Source: an uncultured Lachnospiraceae bacterium
GTDB lineage: Bacteria > Bacillota > Clostridia > Lachnospirales > Lachnospiraceae
Direction of reading: 5' to 3'
DNA length: 64,000 bases
NCBI GenBank assembly: GCA_910585605.1
Contig: CAJUFL010000011.1
Coordinates: 1-64,000, forward strand
Shown here: one piece after another, positions 1-7,777 of the stretch
How the letters are laid out: each line of letters starts with the position of its first letter
Position numbering within the stretch: the first letter of the stretch is position 1
Position numbers and translations under genes: made by a program
Notes under the pieces: generated by a model
Seen by the model: only the letters and a program-made list of their open reading frames with translations
The model's database searches: none
Told to the model about the DNA's origin: nothing

Positions 1-73
1 TAGATTCCTGCGTCCGTCCTCACCCGCCATGGAAGCGTCCCCAGTAAGCTAAACAAGAATTTATAAAAAATAA

Positions 74-102
74 TTGACAAAGGGGAAAACTTTGAGTATT
101 AT
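74..102 (+). promoter_or_regulatory. Sigma-A promoter of rpsT
   Basis: TTGACA (74-79), a 17-base spacer and TATTAT (97-102) form a near-consensus housekeeping promoter. It would start a leader of about 80 bases before the rpsT ribosome binding site. The first 60 bases of the window are richer in G and C and hold no gene I can support. Confidence 0.8.
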
Positions 103-191
103 AAGTGAGTATGTTTACATTAGATTGTCCGTGTCCGGTTTTAATGTAAAACCATAAAAATAAATATTATTATGCAATGGAGGTGTCTGAT

Positions 192-455
192 TTGGCTAAT
201 ATCAAATCTGCAAAGAAGAGAATCAAAGTTATCGAAACAAAAACTTTAAGAAACAAGATGGCAAAATCTAAATTAAAAACTATCATCAAAAAGTTTGATG
301 CTGCTGTAGCTGCTAACGATAAGGCTGCTGCTGAAGCTCAGTTAAAGGTTTGTACATCTGAACTTAGCAAGGCTGCTGCTAAGGGAATCCTGCACAAGAA
401 TACTGCTTCTAGAAAAATTTCTCGTCTGGCTGCTACTGTTAATAAAATGGCTTAA
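192..455 (+). CDS. rpsT: 30S ribosomal protein S20
   Basis: This is the small basic protein S20, which binds 16S rRNA in the body of the 30S subunit. The product (87 aa) begins with the family's usual ANIKSAKKR segment and is rich in Lys and Ala, as expected for a long helical rRNA-binding protein. The open frame extends to an ATG at 177, but that ATG lies inside the Shine-Dalgarno GGAGGT (179-184). The TTG at 192, seven bases downstream, gives the normal N-terminus and is the likely start. A strong promoter lies upstream and a hairpin terminator follows. The gene converges with holA, the common arrangement in Firmicutes. Confidence 0.95.
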   Translation: MANIKSAKKRIKVIETKTLRNKMAKSKLKTIIKKFDAAVAANDKAAAEAQLKVCTSELSKAAAKGILHKNTASRKISRLAATVNKMA

Positions 456-477
456 GAGAATATATTTTTTTGCATTC

Positions 478-508
478 AAAAAGGACTGCTTAACCCACAG
501 TCCTTTTT
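478..508. terminator. Bidirectional terminator between rpsT and holA
   Basis: An 11-bp perfect stem (AAAAAGGACTG at 478-488 with CAGTCCTTTTT at 498-508) has a 9-base loop. The T-rich right side serves rpsT. The A run on the left is a T run for holA transcripts coming from the other side. Confidence 0.85.
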
Positions 509-537
509 TATTTTATAAAAAATCCCTCTAAAACGTC

Positions 538-1518
538 CTATGGGGTGCTGAATTCCACAATCAGCAGTTCCACTCCTACAATGTCCGATATCCGTCCTGT
601 CTTAATGCCCTGATCCGTTTCCTGGCATTTTCCTACCATCTTTTTTAACGTTTCATAAGAATATTTGCCTGCCTGTGCTGCATATTTTTTTACACTGAAC
701 GGTGGAATTCCACAAGCAGAAGCAATCTGTTTATTATCCTTCCCTATATTAGACAATTCCGAAATCTGCATTAAAATATGAAAATGTCTGGTCAGCATAT
801 ACAATACCCGCATAGCTGGTTCCTTCAATGCCAGAAGATCATGGTATAACAGCAATGCCTTGTCCTGATTATGATTGCCAATGGCGTCTAACATATCAAA
901 CATTTTATCCGCTGCCTGGCTTACACATACTTCCTTAATATCCTCCACTGTAATCTGCTTTCCTTCCAGCCGGTAACAAAACAGCTTTTCCAGTTCATTT
1001 TTTAGGAGCAGCATATCCGTTCCCATATGTTCCACAAAATAAAAAACGGCAGCTTCATCAATCTGTTTTCCTTCTGACCTGCACAATCCTTTTACCCAGG
1101 AAATCAGCATTTTTTCATCCGGAGTATTCATCTCCGATACATATCCGTTTTTTCCTATCCATTTAAACAAACGGTTGCGTTTGTCCACATCCTTTTCCAC
1201 AAATATCATATAAGTGGATTCGGGAAATGCTGCCAGATGTTTTTCAAAATCCTCCGGCGCCTTTTTTAACAAACCACTGTTTTCCAGCACGATCACTCTG
1301 TGATCCGAAAAAAACGGAAGGGTTTCTCCGATATCCAGCACATTCTGAACAGGAATCCCATTCCCCTCAAAGTAATTCAGATTCATATTATCATCCGGAT
1401 CGACCAATGCCTTTACCAATTTATCCTTATACTGCCGTTTCAGATAATCCTCCGCACCAAACAGCAGGTAAAACTGCTTTATTTTATTTGTCTCGATATC
1501 TTGATTAATATTTTTCAT
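538..1518 (-). CDS. holA: DNA polymerase III delta subunit
   Basis: The delta subunit of the clamp loader opens the beta sliding clamp during replication. The protein (326 aa) has the family's normal length. It carries the N-terminal FYLLFGAEDYLKRQY segment typical of the AAA+-like fold of HolA, no functional Walker motifs (as expected for delta), and a helical C-terminal collar region with a conserved-looking LTRHFHILMQI stretch. It is the last gene of the comEA-to-holA operon, 10 bases after comEC. holA next to comEC and rpsT is a standard Firmicute neighbourhood. Confidence 0.93.
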   Translation of the reverse strand: MKNINQDIETNKIKQFYLLFGAEDYLKRQYKDKLVKALVDPDDNMNLNYFEGNGIPVQNVLDIGETLPFFSDHRVIVLENSGLLKKAPEDFEKHLAAFPESTYMIFVEKDVDKRNRLFKWIGKNGYVSEMNTPDEKMLISWVKGLCRSEGKQIDEAAVFYFVEHMGTDMLLLKNELEKLFCYRLEGKQITVEDIKEVCVSQAADKMFDMLDAIGNHNQDKALLLYHDLLALKEPAMRVLYMLTRHFHILMQISELSNIGKDNKQIASACGIPPFSVKKYAAQAGKYSYETLKKMVGKCQETDQGIKTGRISDIVGVELLIVEFSTP

Positions 1519-1528
1519 ATCTGCTCTC

Positions 1529-3793
1529 TCAGTCTTTTATATACGTTCCTATCTGGTACTTTTCTCCATCTGTATCTATGGTAATCGCTCCGTTATCCTT
1601 TGTCAAATAAATATTTTTGCAATACTGCCCAAGACGCTTCATAACATCCTTTGCAGGATGGCCATACTGGTTTCTCTCCCCGACAGAAATACAGGCCGTA
1701 TCAGGCGAAAAATGTTTTAAAAACTCCTCACCAGAAGATGTTGCCGACCCGTGATGTGCCACCTTAAGAACTTCTATACTGCCTGCCATTTTATCTGCAA
1801 TCTCTTTTTCTATCACCTCATCCATATCTCCGGTAAACAACATATCAAAATTATGATAAGTAAGCCACAAAACAATGCTTCCCTGATTCTTATCCTCGTA
1901 CCTTTGATTTTGCGGGTTTAGGCAGTAAAATTCAACATCCCCCACAGAAAGTCTGTCTCCAGTTTTTATATAATAAATATGGCACCCTTTATCTTGTGCT
2001 TTTTTCTCAAGAGAACAAAATGCACTGTCCGGATTGGCGATCAATGGCAGGACAAAATTTTTAATAATAACCTTATCATCCTCCAAAAGCTCTAAAATAC
2101 CGCTATAATGGTCGCTGTCACTATGAGTGACAAACACATAATCCAAATCTCTTGCACCATGATACTTCATTCCGCTTTTTAATATGTATGTTCCTACATT
2201 CTGCCTAGAACTGCTTCCCCCATCAATCAGAATATGCTTTCTGTCCGGTGTACGAATATAAATGCCGTCTCCCTGTCCTACATCAAACATACAGATTTTA
2301 AGCTTTCCGGGAAGATATAGACTGACCAGCAAGAGACAAAAACAAACTGCCATAAGACCTACTGCCTTCCGCTTCTTCTTATAAACAGCTATCAGGAAAG
2401 CCACAAGTATCCCATAATAAACAACTATCCAGATTACAGAAGGTCTTCCTGTACAGATTGTATGAACTGGCAATCGTTCGCTCCATATGCATAACTGCTC
2501 GTACAATCGGAATATCAGCTGTGCCGGCTTTGCCAACAGATATGCCCCATTCGGGAAAAAACACCCTGTTATTCCCGCCCCGATCAGCAGAGCCAGCAGC
2601 AGGCTCATAACAGGTATGACTACTATATTTAAAAAAACTCCGTATAGCGGCACTTCATAAAAATAATATAACAGGATTGGGAACAGAGTTATCTGCACAC
2701 TGATGCTGACTGCCAGCCCTTCCCCAAAATAAGAAAACTTTCCAAATATCTGCTTCCATACCGGATTTACGACAGCAATCCCGATCACAGCTCCAAAAGA
2801 TAATAAAAAACCCACCTGCGTAATCTGATATGGATTTATCATAAGCATAACAAGTAAAGCCGTAGCTATTGCGGTTATCATGTCATAACATCTTCCACTG
2901 ACATCCGCACCCATAGAAAGTATCAGCATAACGACTGCCCGCAAGGTTGCACCTGAAAGTCCTGTCATAATACCATACAATAAAATAAAAAAGATTCCTG
3001 CTCCTGCGGCTGCCAAAAAACTCCCGGATATTTTCCTTAAAATACGGTAAAGCGTTCCTCCGATCATTGCAATATGAAGACCGGAAATAGCGATAAGATG
3101 CGCAATTCCATTTCTTTGATAAAGATTTTTAATGTCTTTATCCATCTCCTCCTTATCACCCAATACCATTGCTTTTGCCAGGGAAGAATCTTTTATTTCA
3201 AACACCTTATCATAAATCCCGCCCAGTTTTTTCCTTATCCGGTAGAGCCACTCCCTTATCGGAATCATGACGGACTCCTTTTTATGAATCTTCACATTGT
3301 TTAGGGAAAGAAAAATGCCTTTTCCATATTGATAACTCTCCTCATCATAACTTCCCGGATTGGAAGCCTTTGAAAACGGCTTTACTTCTCCAGTTCCGGT
3401 TATTGCACTTCCAAGGATAAACTCCTGATCCGTTTCCAGAATAATAGATATAGAAAGGCTTTTGCCCTCTATCACAGAACTTTTGATTATATATTTATTT
3501 CTACTGCCGGATTCCTCCCTCTTTTCCACCCTGCCGCAAAAAAACACTTTTTTCCCGTCAGACATCCTGCAAAATTCCATGCACTCCTGCATATAAAGCA
3601 AGCGGACAGCTCCGAATAAGAAAAATACACTTCCCAGTAAGATGATCAATTTATTTTTCTTTAATAATATAATCGGAACTGCTCCAGCTATTATCCCTGC
3701 CATTAAAAAACCTGTCAAACCTATCGGTAATATCCTGCATAGTACTTCTCCAAGCATGAACAAGATTGCCCAATAAAGTACAGGTCTGTTCAA
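1529..3793 (-). CDS. comEC: ComEC/Rec2 DNA-uptake channel protein
   Basis: ComEC forms the membrane channel that brings single-stranded DNA into the cytoplasm during natural transformation. The protein (754 aa) is full length. It has N-terminal membrane helices with a DUF4131-type region, a central Competence domain with many helices (it begins near MVLGDKEEMD and continues with HLIAISGLHIAMIGG), and a C-terminal metallo-beta-lactamase-like domain. The latter shows MFDVGQGDGIYI, LIDGG, VTHSDSDHYSG, LFTGDMD and VAHHGS, so the metal ligands appear intact. The start is a TTG directly after the stop of the preceding gene. Its GGAGGAGG lies inside that gene, which suggests coupled translation. Whether the host is transformable is not shown by this gene alone. 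Confidence 0.93.
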   Translation of the reverse strand: MNRPVLYWAILFMLGEVLCRILPIGLTGFLMAGIIAGAVPIILLKKNKLIILLGSVFFLFGAVRLLYMQECMEFCRMSDGKKVFFCGRVEKREESGSRNKYIIKSSVIEGKSLSISIILETDQEFILGSAITGTGEVKPFSKASNPGSYDEESYQYGKGIFLSLNNVKIHKKESVMIPIREWLYRIRKKLGGIYDKVFEIKDSSLAKAMVLGDKEEMDKDIKNLYQRNGIAHLIAISGLHIAMIGGTLYRILRKISGSFLAAAGAGIFFILLYGIMTGLSGATLRAVVMLILSMGADVSGRCYDMITAIATALLVMLMINPYQITQVGFLLSFGAVIGIAVVNPVWKQIFGKFSYFGEGLAVSISVQITLFPILLYYFYEVPLYGVFLNIVVIPVMSLLLALLIGAGITGCFFPNGAYLLAKPAQLIFRLYEQLCIWSERLPVHTICTGRPSVIWIVVYYGILVAFLIAVYKKKRKAVGLMAVCFCLLLVSLYLPGKLKICMFDVGQGDGIYIRTPDRKHILIDGGSSSRQNVGTYILKSGMKYHGARDLDYVFVTHSDSDHYSGILELLEDDKVIIKNFVLPLIANPDSAFCSLEKKAQDKGCHIYYIKTGDRLSVGDVEFYCLNPQNQRYEDKNQGSIVLWLTYHNFDMLFTGDMDEVIEKEIADKMAGSIEVLKVAHHGSATSSGEEFLKHFSPDTACISVGERNQYGHPAKDVMKRLGQYCKNIYLTKDNGAITIDTDGEKYQIGTYIKD

Positions 3794-4753
3794 TTATTCT
3801 TCTGCCTCCTCCTGTTCTATCAAATCCAGATTTCGCTCAAAAATGCCATCAAAAGGCAATGTCTCTCTGAAAAATTCCTGTTTCTCCCCATTTCTCAAAA
3901 ATTGAACCTTGGAAACTGTTGGCAATTCTACCAGAGAGTTTACAATAGAATATATAATGATATCATTTTTTAACGGATTATCCGCATTATAAAATTCATC
4001 ACTTAAATCCACATAACAGATTCCATCCTTCACCAAAATATTACGTATTGTCGTTGACTTTGGAATCGTAGCAGTATATTCTTCTGTTCCTGGTCCCTCA
4101 ATTAAAGATTCTAACACCAGTCTGTCTAAGGAAGTTGTATTGGAAATCTCCACAGCTTTACGGTATTCTTTTAATGCTTCTCCCGACTGGCTTGCAAAAT
4201 ATAATACAATTGCTCCTTTTTGCTTATATCCACTCTCGTTGCCAAATGACATCGTAAAGGAATCCTGATCAAAATTTTCCGTTACCGTCGCTGTGTCCTC
4301 ATTGGTACTCGCGACATCTGTCAAAGAAAGTGAAATGGAATTGACATCCTCCAACTGTAACAGAGTCTTAACAATACTGGCTTTAAAAAAAAGAAGGGTG
4401 TCTGCGTTTATGGCATCATAAACAATATTAAAGGACACTTCCAGCCTTCCGGACTTCTCTCCAAGCACAGAACCAAGATAAGTTAACCCATCCGGTATCG
4501 GTGATTGAATTCTCTCTGTTGCCTCTACATCAAAAAGATTATTGATTATTTTAGAAACTGTATCAGTCAACGGTTCTTCCCGGTCTATGGTATAGACTTC
4601 GGGAACAATTCCTGTCTTATCGAAATTAACATAATATATATATATCTGGTTTTCCCCCAACGCTTTCTTATCACTCTCCCCGCTTTCCACTTTTCCACAG
4701 GCAGCAAGAAGCATGACAGCAAGTATCAGGAAACATAATCTTATTTTTTTCAT
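3794..4753 (-). CDS. GerMN-domain lipoprotein
   Basis: This is a predicted membrane-anchored lipoprotein (319 aa) with a signal peptide ending in the lipobox LLAAC. Two copies of the GerMN fold can be made out. One lies around the stretch ending VNSISLSLTD; the second is near the C-terminus (DGICYVDLSDEF, then SIVNSLVELPTVSKVQFL). In sporulating Firmicutes GerM is a spore-envelope and germination protein, but GerMN domains also occur in vegetative lipoproteins beside two-component systems, so the exact role is open. I start it at the ATG at 4753, which is spaced correctly from AGGTG. A GTG at 4762 would lie inside that ribosome binding site. It sits between the kinase gene and comEC with no gaps. 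Confidence 0.8.
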   Translation of the reverse strand: MKKIRLCFLILAVMLLAACGKVESGESDKKALGENQIYIYYVNFDKTGIVPEVYTIDREEPLTDTVSKIINNLFDVEATERIQSPIPDGLTYLGSVLGEKSGRLEVSFNIVYDAINADTLLFFKASIVKTLLQLEDVNSISLSLTDVASTNEDTATVTENFDQDSFTMSFGNESGYKQKGAIVLYFASQSGEALKEYRKAVEISNTTSLDRLVLESLIEGPGTEEYTATIPKSTTIRNILVKDGICYVDLSDEFYNADNPLKNDIIIYSIVNSLVELPTVSKVQFLRNGEKQEFFRETLPFDGIFERNLDLIEQEEAEE

Positions 4754-4762
4754 TTTCTTCAC

Positions 4763-6190
4763 CTAACTAACATATTTGAGAGGAATTCTTACCGTAAAGG
4801 TTGTTCCTTCTCCCGGTTCTGAATAAAGCTTAATCGCCCCTTTATGCATTAAGACTGCATTTCTGGTAATCGCAAGTCCTAAACCAGTACCTCCTGTTTC
4901 CCTGCTTCTTGCTTTATCCACACGATAAAACCGTTCAAAAACCTGAGCCTGGCATTCCTCCGGTATCCCCACACCATCATCCTGCACTTTGACATAAAAA
5001 AATTTATGATCTGCATTTAATGATACATGAACATTTCCGCCATCATTATTATATTTAACTGCATTTTCTATCAGATTGGAAAACGCCAGTGACATCTTAA
5101 CCTCATCTACTTCTCCGACCACTTCCCGAAAGCTTTCAAAAACTACCTCAATATTACGCTTTGCAGCCAGGGGCTTTATCCTTTTTAACAATAACTCCAG
5201 CAAAATATTAATATTAACCGGTTCAACATTTAATCCCGATGCTTTCTTATCCATCTTGACCAATGTCAGCAGATCATTAATAATCTTACTCTCACGGTCA
5301 ATCTCTTCCACCATGTCTGTCATAAATTCCCGGTACATTTCATTTGGCACCTCTTCCTGCATCAGTAAAGAATCTGCCAGCACTTTCATAGATGTAATAG
5401 GCGTTTTCAGTTCATGGGATACATTGGAAACAAACTCCTGTCTGGAATCTTCCAGCACCTGCATCTTATTCAGCAACGCATTAAAGGAATCTGTCAATCT
5501 GGACAATTCATTATAACGGCTTTTCACCTTTAAATCCTCCAACTGTCCTTCACTCAAGCCTGAAATCTGCATATTCAGCCGATTTATATCATATACACTG
5601 ACGTTACATATAATAAACGCTGCCACAAAAGCCATTAGCGAGAACAGCAAAATCAATACATCTGCCTGCATGGAAATATACGCATTGGTATTCTCAATAT
5701 CCTTAAGTGAAACCATGGCGATCATGGCACCATTCACTGTTCTATCCACGTTGACAATTGGTATGATAATTTCTGCATAGTCATCCACCATCCGGATATT
5801 TTTATCCTTCTCACCACGCATTACCTTTACAACTTCATCATAAATAATATAATTATTCTGGTCAATGGTATAGGTATCTTTTACAATCCTGTAACTGGAA
5901 TCAATGACCAAAATCCTGCCTTCCCAAACATTAGCAAGCTGGTCAATCTCTACATTCAGATTACTCTGTAATGCATCAATGGTAAACTGATTCACCAGAA
6001 TCTGATTTCCTAAAATGCTGCACTGGTTCTGTACCAGTAAAAGTTTCTCTTCGATCGTCTTATCATTGTAAGACTTTTGCAGCAGCAGGTTAAAAATAAA
6101 CATGGAAAGCAATGCCAGCAGAAAAAAGGAAATAAAAACAACGACCTTAAGACTTCGGAGTGGATTAGATTTTATCTTATTTCTTAAAAT
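4763..6190 (-). CDS. Membrane sensor histidine kinase of the competence-gene operon
   Basis: This is a transmembrane histidine kinase that should phosphorylate the response regulator encoded just upstream. The parts, in order, are TM1, an extracytoplasmic sensor of about 130 residues, TM2 (about 178-200), a HAMP linker, a HisKA domain with SHELKTP (His about 259) and a HATPase domain (NLIENAVKYN, DDGVGIP, GGTGLGLAI). The first ordinary start codon (TTG at 6112) falls inside TM1 and leaves an incomplete helix. The frame stays open upstream through RNKIKSNPLRSLKVVVF, a normal cytosolic N-terminus, but contains no ATG, GTG or TTG there. An ATT at 6188-6190, overlapping the regulator's stop by 14 bases, is the best candidate start (475 aa). 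Kinase assignment is firm; the start is inferred. Confidence 0.85.
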   Translation of the reverse strand: MLRNKIKSNPLRSLKVVVFISFFLLALLSMFIFNLLLQKSYNDKTIEEKLLLVQNQCSILGNQILVNQFTIDALQSNLNVEIDQLANVWEGRILVIDSSYRIVKDTYTIDQNNYIIYDEVVKVMRGEKDKNIRMVDDYAEIIIPIVNVDRTVNGAMIAMVSLKDIENTNAYISMQADVLILLFSLMAFVAAFIICNVSVYDINRLNMQISGLSEGQLEDLKVKSRYNELSRLTDSFNALLNKMQVLEDSRQEFVSNVSHELKTPITSMKVLADSLLMQEEVPNEMYREFMTDMVEEIDRESKIINDLLTLVKMDKKASGLNVEPVNINILLELLLKRIKPLAAKRNIEVVFESFREVVGEVDEVKMSLAFSNLIENAVKYNNDGGNVHVSLNADHKFFYVKVQDDGVGIPEECQAQVFERFYRVDKARSRETGGTGLGLAITRNAVLMHKGAIKLYSEPGEGTTFTVRIPLKYVS

Positions 6191-6863
6191 AGTAACCCAC
6201 TCCCCACTTTGTCTGAATATATTTTGGATCTCCCGGATTGGATTCTATCTTCTCTCGCAGCCTTCTTACATGAACATCTACCGTTCTTCCGTCTCCTAAG
6301 GCATCACTGCCCCAGACCTCCTTTAACAAATCATCTCTAGAATATACTTTATTGGGATGAAAAAGCAGCAATGTCAGAATATTGAATTCCTTCGCTGTAA
6401 GATTAATCTCTTTTCCTGCCAGAGATACTCTCCGGCTGTCCATCTCTATCTTCAATTCTCCTTCTATCAGAGTTTTTGGATTATCGACAGCAGGAGTTTT
6501 TTTCTGATTCCTGCGGATTATCGCCTTGATTCTCGCTTTTACTTCCAAAATATTAAACGGCTTGGTAATGTAATCATCTGCACCATATTCCAGTCCCAGT
6601 ATTTTATCCATATCCTCCCCTTTCGCTGTCAGCATGATAATCGGCACGTCCGAAAATTCCCTAATCGCCTGACACACTTCAAAACCAGATAAACCGGGAA
6701 GCATCACATCAAGAAGAATGATATCAAAATCATTATTTTTCGCCAGTTCCAGTGCTTCTTCTCCATCATAGGCGGCAGTTACCACCATCTCATCCTGTTC
6801 CAGGGAAAATTTGATTCCTTTTACAATTAATTTTTCATCATCTACTACCAATACCTTTTTCAT
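6177..6863 (-). CDS. OmpR-family response regulator
   Basis: This DNA-binding response regulator (228 aa) has an N-terminal receiver domain. VVDDEK gives the acidic pocket, LLDVMLPG carries the phospho-accepting Asp (about 52), and the conserved Thr and Lys are in MLTAKG and TKPF. A winged-helix output domain follows, ending YIQTKWGVGYYFKK. The sequence resembles the WalR/ResD branch, but no specific orthologue can be named. It lies between comEA and its partner kinase on the same strand, with AGGAG before the ATG. The targets are unknown; the operon position suggests a link to DNA uptake or envelope functions. Confidence 0.9.
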   Translation of the reverse strand: MKKVLVVDDEKLIVKGIKFSLEQDEMVVTAAYDGEEALELAKNNDFDIILLDVMLPGLSGFEVCQAIREFSDVPIIMLTAKGEDMDKILGLEYGADDYITKPFNILEVKARIKAIIRRNQKKTPAVDNPKTLIEGELKIEMDSRRVSLAGKEINLTAKEFNILTLLLFHPNKVYSRDDLLKEVWGSDALGDGRTVDVHVRRLREKIESNPGDPKYIQTKWGVGYYFKK

Positions 6864-6928
6864 TCCAAATCTCCTCTATTTTGTGACAGTTTTATATAGC
6901 AAATTTCCATGTTTCTTTTTAACTGTTA

Positions 6929-7498
6929 TTATATCTTTATCTTGTCTTTTATTTTATTAAATACACCTTCCTTAATGCCTGGTATCTCCATCAAGTCTTC
7001 AATACATTCAAAACTTCCATGCTCCTGTCTGTATTGAATGATAACGGCCGCCTTTGATTCTCCAATTCCCGGCAATGCCATAAAATCTTCTTTTACAGCC
7101 GTATTGATATTGAGCAGTCCGTCTTCTTCCGAAACGGACTCTTCTCGGATATTTTCCCCAATTCCCGGAACATATAATGTTTGTCCATCCGTCACATGTT
7201 CTGCCTGATTCAAAGCCTCTGCATCTCCATCCTCCAGAACACCACCTGCAAGCAGCAAAGCATCACAGATTCTGGATTCCTCAGCCAGACAGTATACACC
7301 CGGCTGCTTCACATATCCACAGACATATACATAAATCTCTTCTGATTGAGCCGTCTGCTCTTTTGATGAAACCGTTTCCTGTACTTCCTCCGTAATCAGG
7401 GATTCTGTGCCAGCAGTCATCATCACGTCCTCCTGTCCCATGCAGCCCGCAAGTATGCTTATACAAAAAAACAGTTCTATTATAAGTTTAAACCTCAT
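6929..7498 (-). CDS. comEA: ComEA-type DNA-binding lipoprotein
   Basis: ComEA is the surface DNA receptor that hands DNA to the ComEC channel. This 189-aa version has a signal peptide with lipobox ILAGC, so it is probably lipid-anchored rather than held by a membrane helix. A Ser/Glu/Thr-rich spacer follows, then an SLBB-like domain (VYVCGYVKQPGVY, ALNQAEHVTDGQTLYVPG) and C-terminal tandem helix-hairpin-helix motifs (NINTAVKEDFMALPGIG and EDLMEIPGIKEGVF) that bind the DNA backbone. It is the first gene of the operon that continues with the two-component system, GerMN lipoprotein, comEC and holA. Its ribosome binding site lies in a strong inverted repeat (separate entry). Confidence 0.9.
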   Translation of the reverse strand: MRFKLIIELFFCISILAGCMGQEDVMMTAGTESLITEEVQETVSSKEQTAQSEEIYVYVCGYVKQPGVYCLAEESRICDALLLAGGVLEDGDAEALNQAEHVTDGQTLYVPGIGENIREESVSEEDGLLNINTAVKEDFMALPGIGESKAAVIIQYRQEHGSFECIEDLMEIPGIKEGVFNKIKDKIKI

Positions 7499-7507
7499 AA
7501 AAAATTC

Positions 7508-7547
7508 CTCCTAAAATTTGTGTCTAAATTTGAAATCATTTTAGGAG
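7508..7547 (-). promoter_or_regulatory. Leader hairpin covering the comEA ribosome binding site
   Basis: On the minus strand CTCCTAAAAT (7547-7538) is a perfect 10-bp complement of ATTTTAGGAG (7517-7508), with a 20-base loop. The right arm contains most of the comEA Shine-Dalgarno AGGAGG (7512-7507), nine bases before the ATG. If the transcript starts upstream of 7547, the hairpin would block translation initiation. The structure is seen in the sequence; regulation is inferred. Confidence 0.5.
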
Positions 7548-7712
7548 TGTGACAAATGATAGAAAATAAAACTAAGATATAGTATCATCATACCTAAAAA
7601 GCAAACAATTTACAACCCTTTTTCATTCTTTATCATTATTTTTTATAATCAAACAATCCGTATAAAATATTGCCTTTACAACACATTTTTAAAACGCACT
7701 AAATAAACAAAT

Positions 7713-7741
7713 TTGACAATTCCCTGTAAAACCTCTAAAAT
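7713..7741 (+). promoter_or_regulatory. Sigma-A promoter of the chemotaxis receptor gene
   Basis: TTGACA (7713-7718), 17 bases, TAAAAT (7736-7741). The ribosome binding site AGGGGG (7761-7766) is 11 bases from the ATG. I see no sigma-D (motility) promoter, which many chemoreceptor genes use. Confidence 0.7.
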
Positions 7742-7777
7742 ATAAATAATTATACGTCAAAGGGGGAAAATTCTATA

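Noticed and set aside
1..30. A minus-strand ATG at 28-30, with GGGGA upstream, opens a frame off the left edge; gene order in Firmicutes would predict gpr here.
   Set aside because: Only ten codons are visible and they do not clearly match the start of Gpr in that frame.
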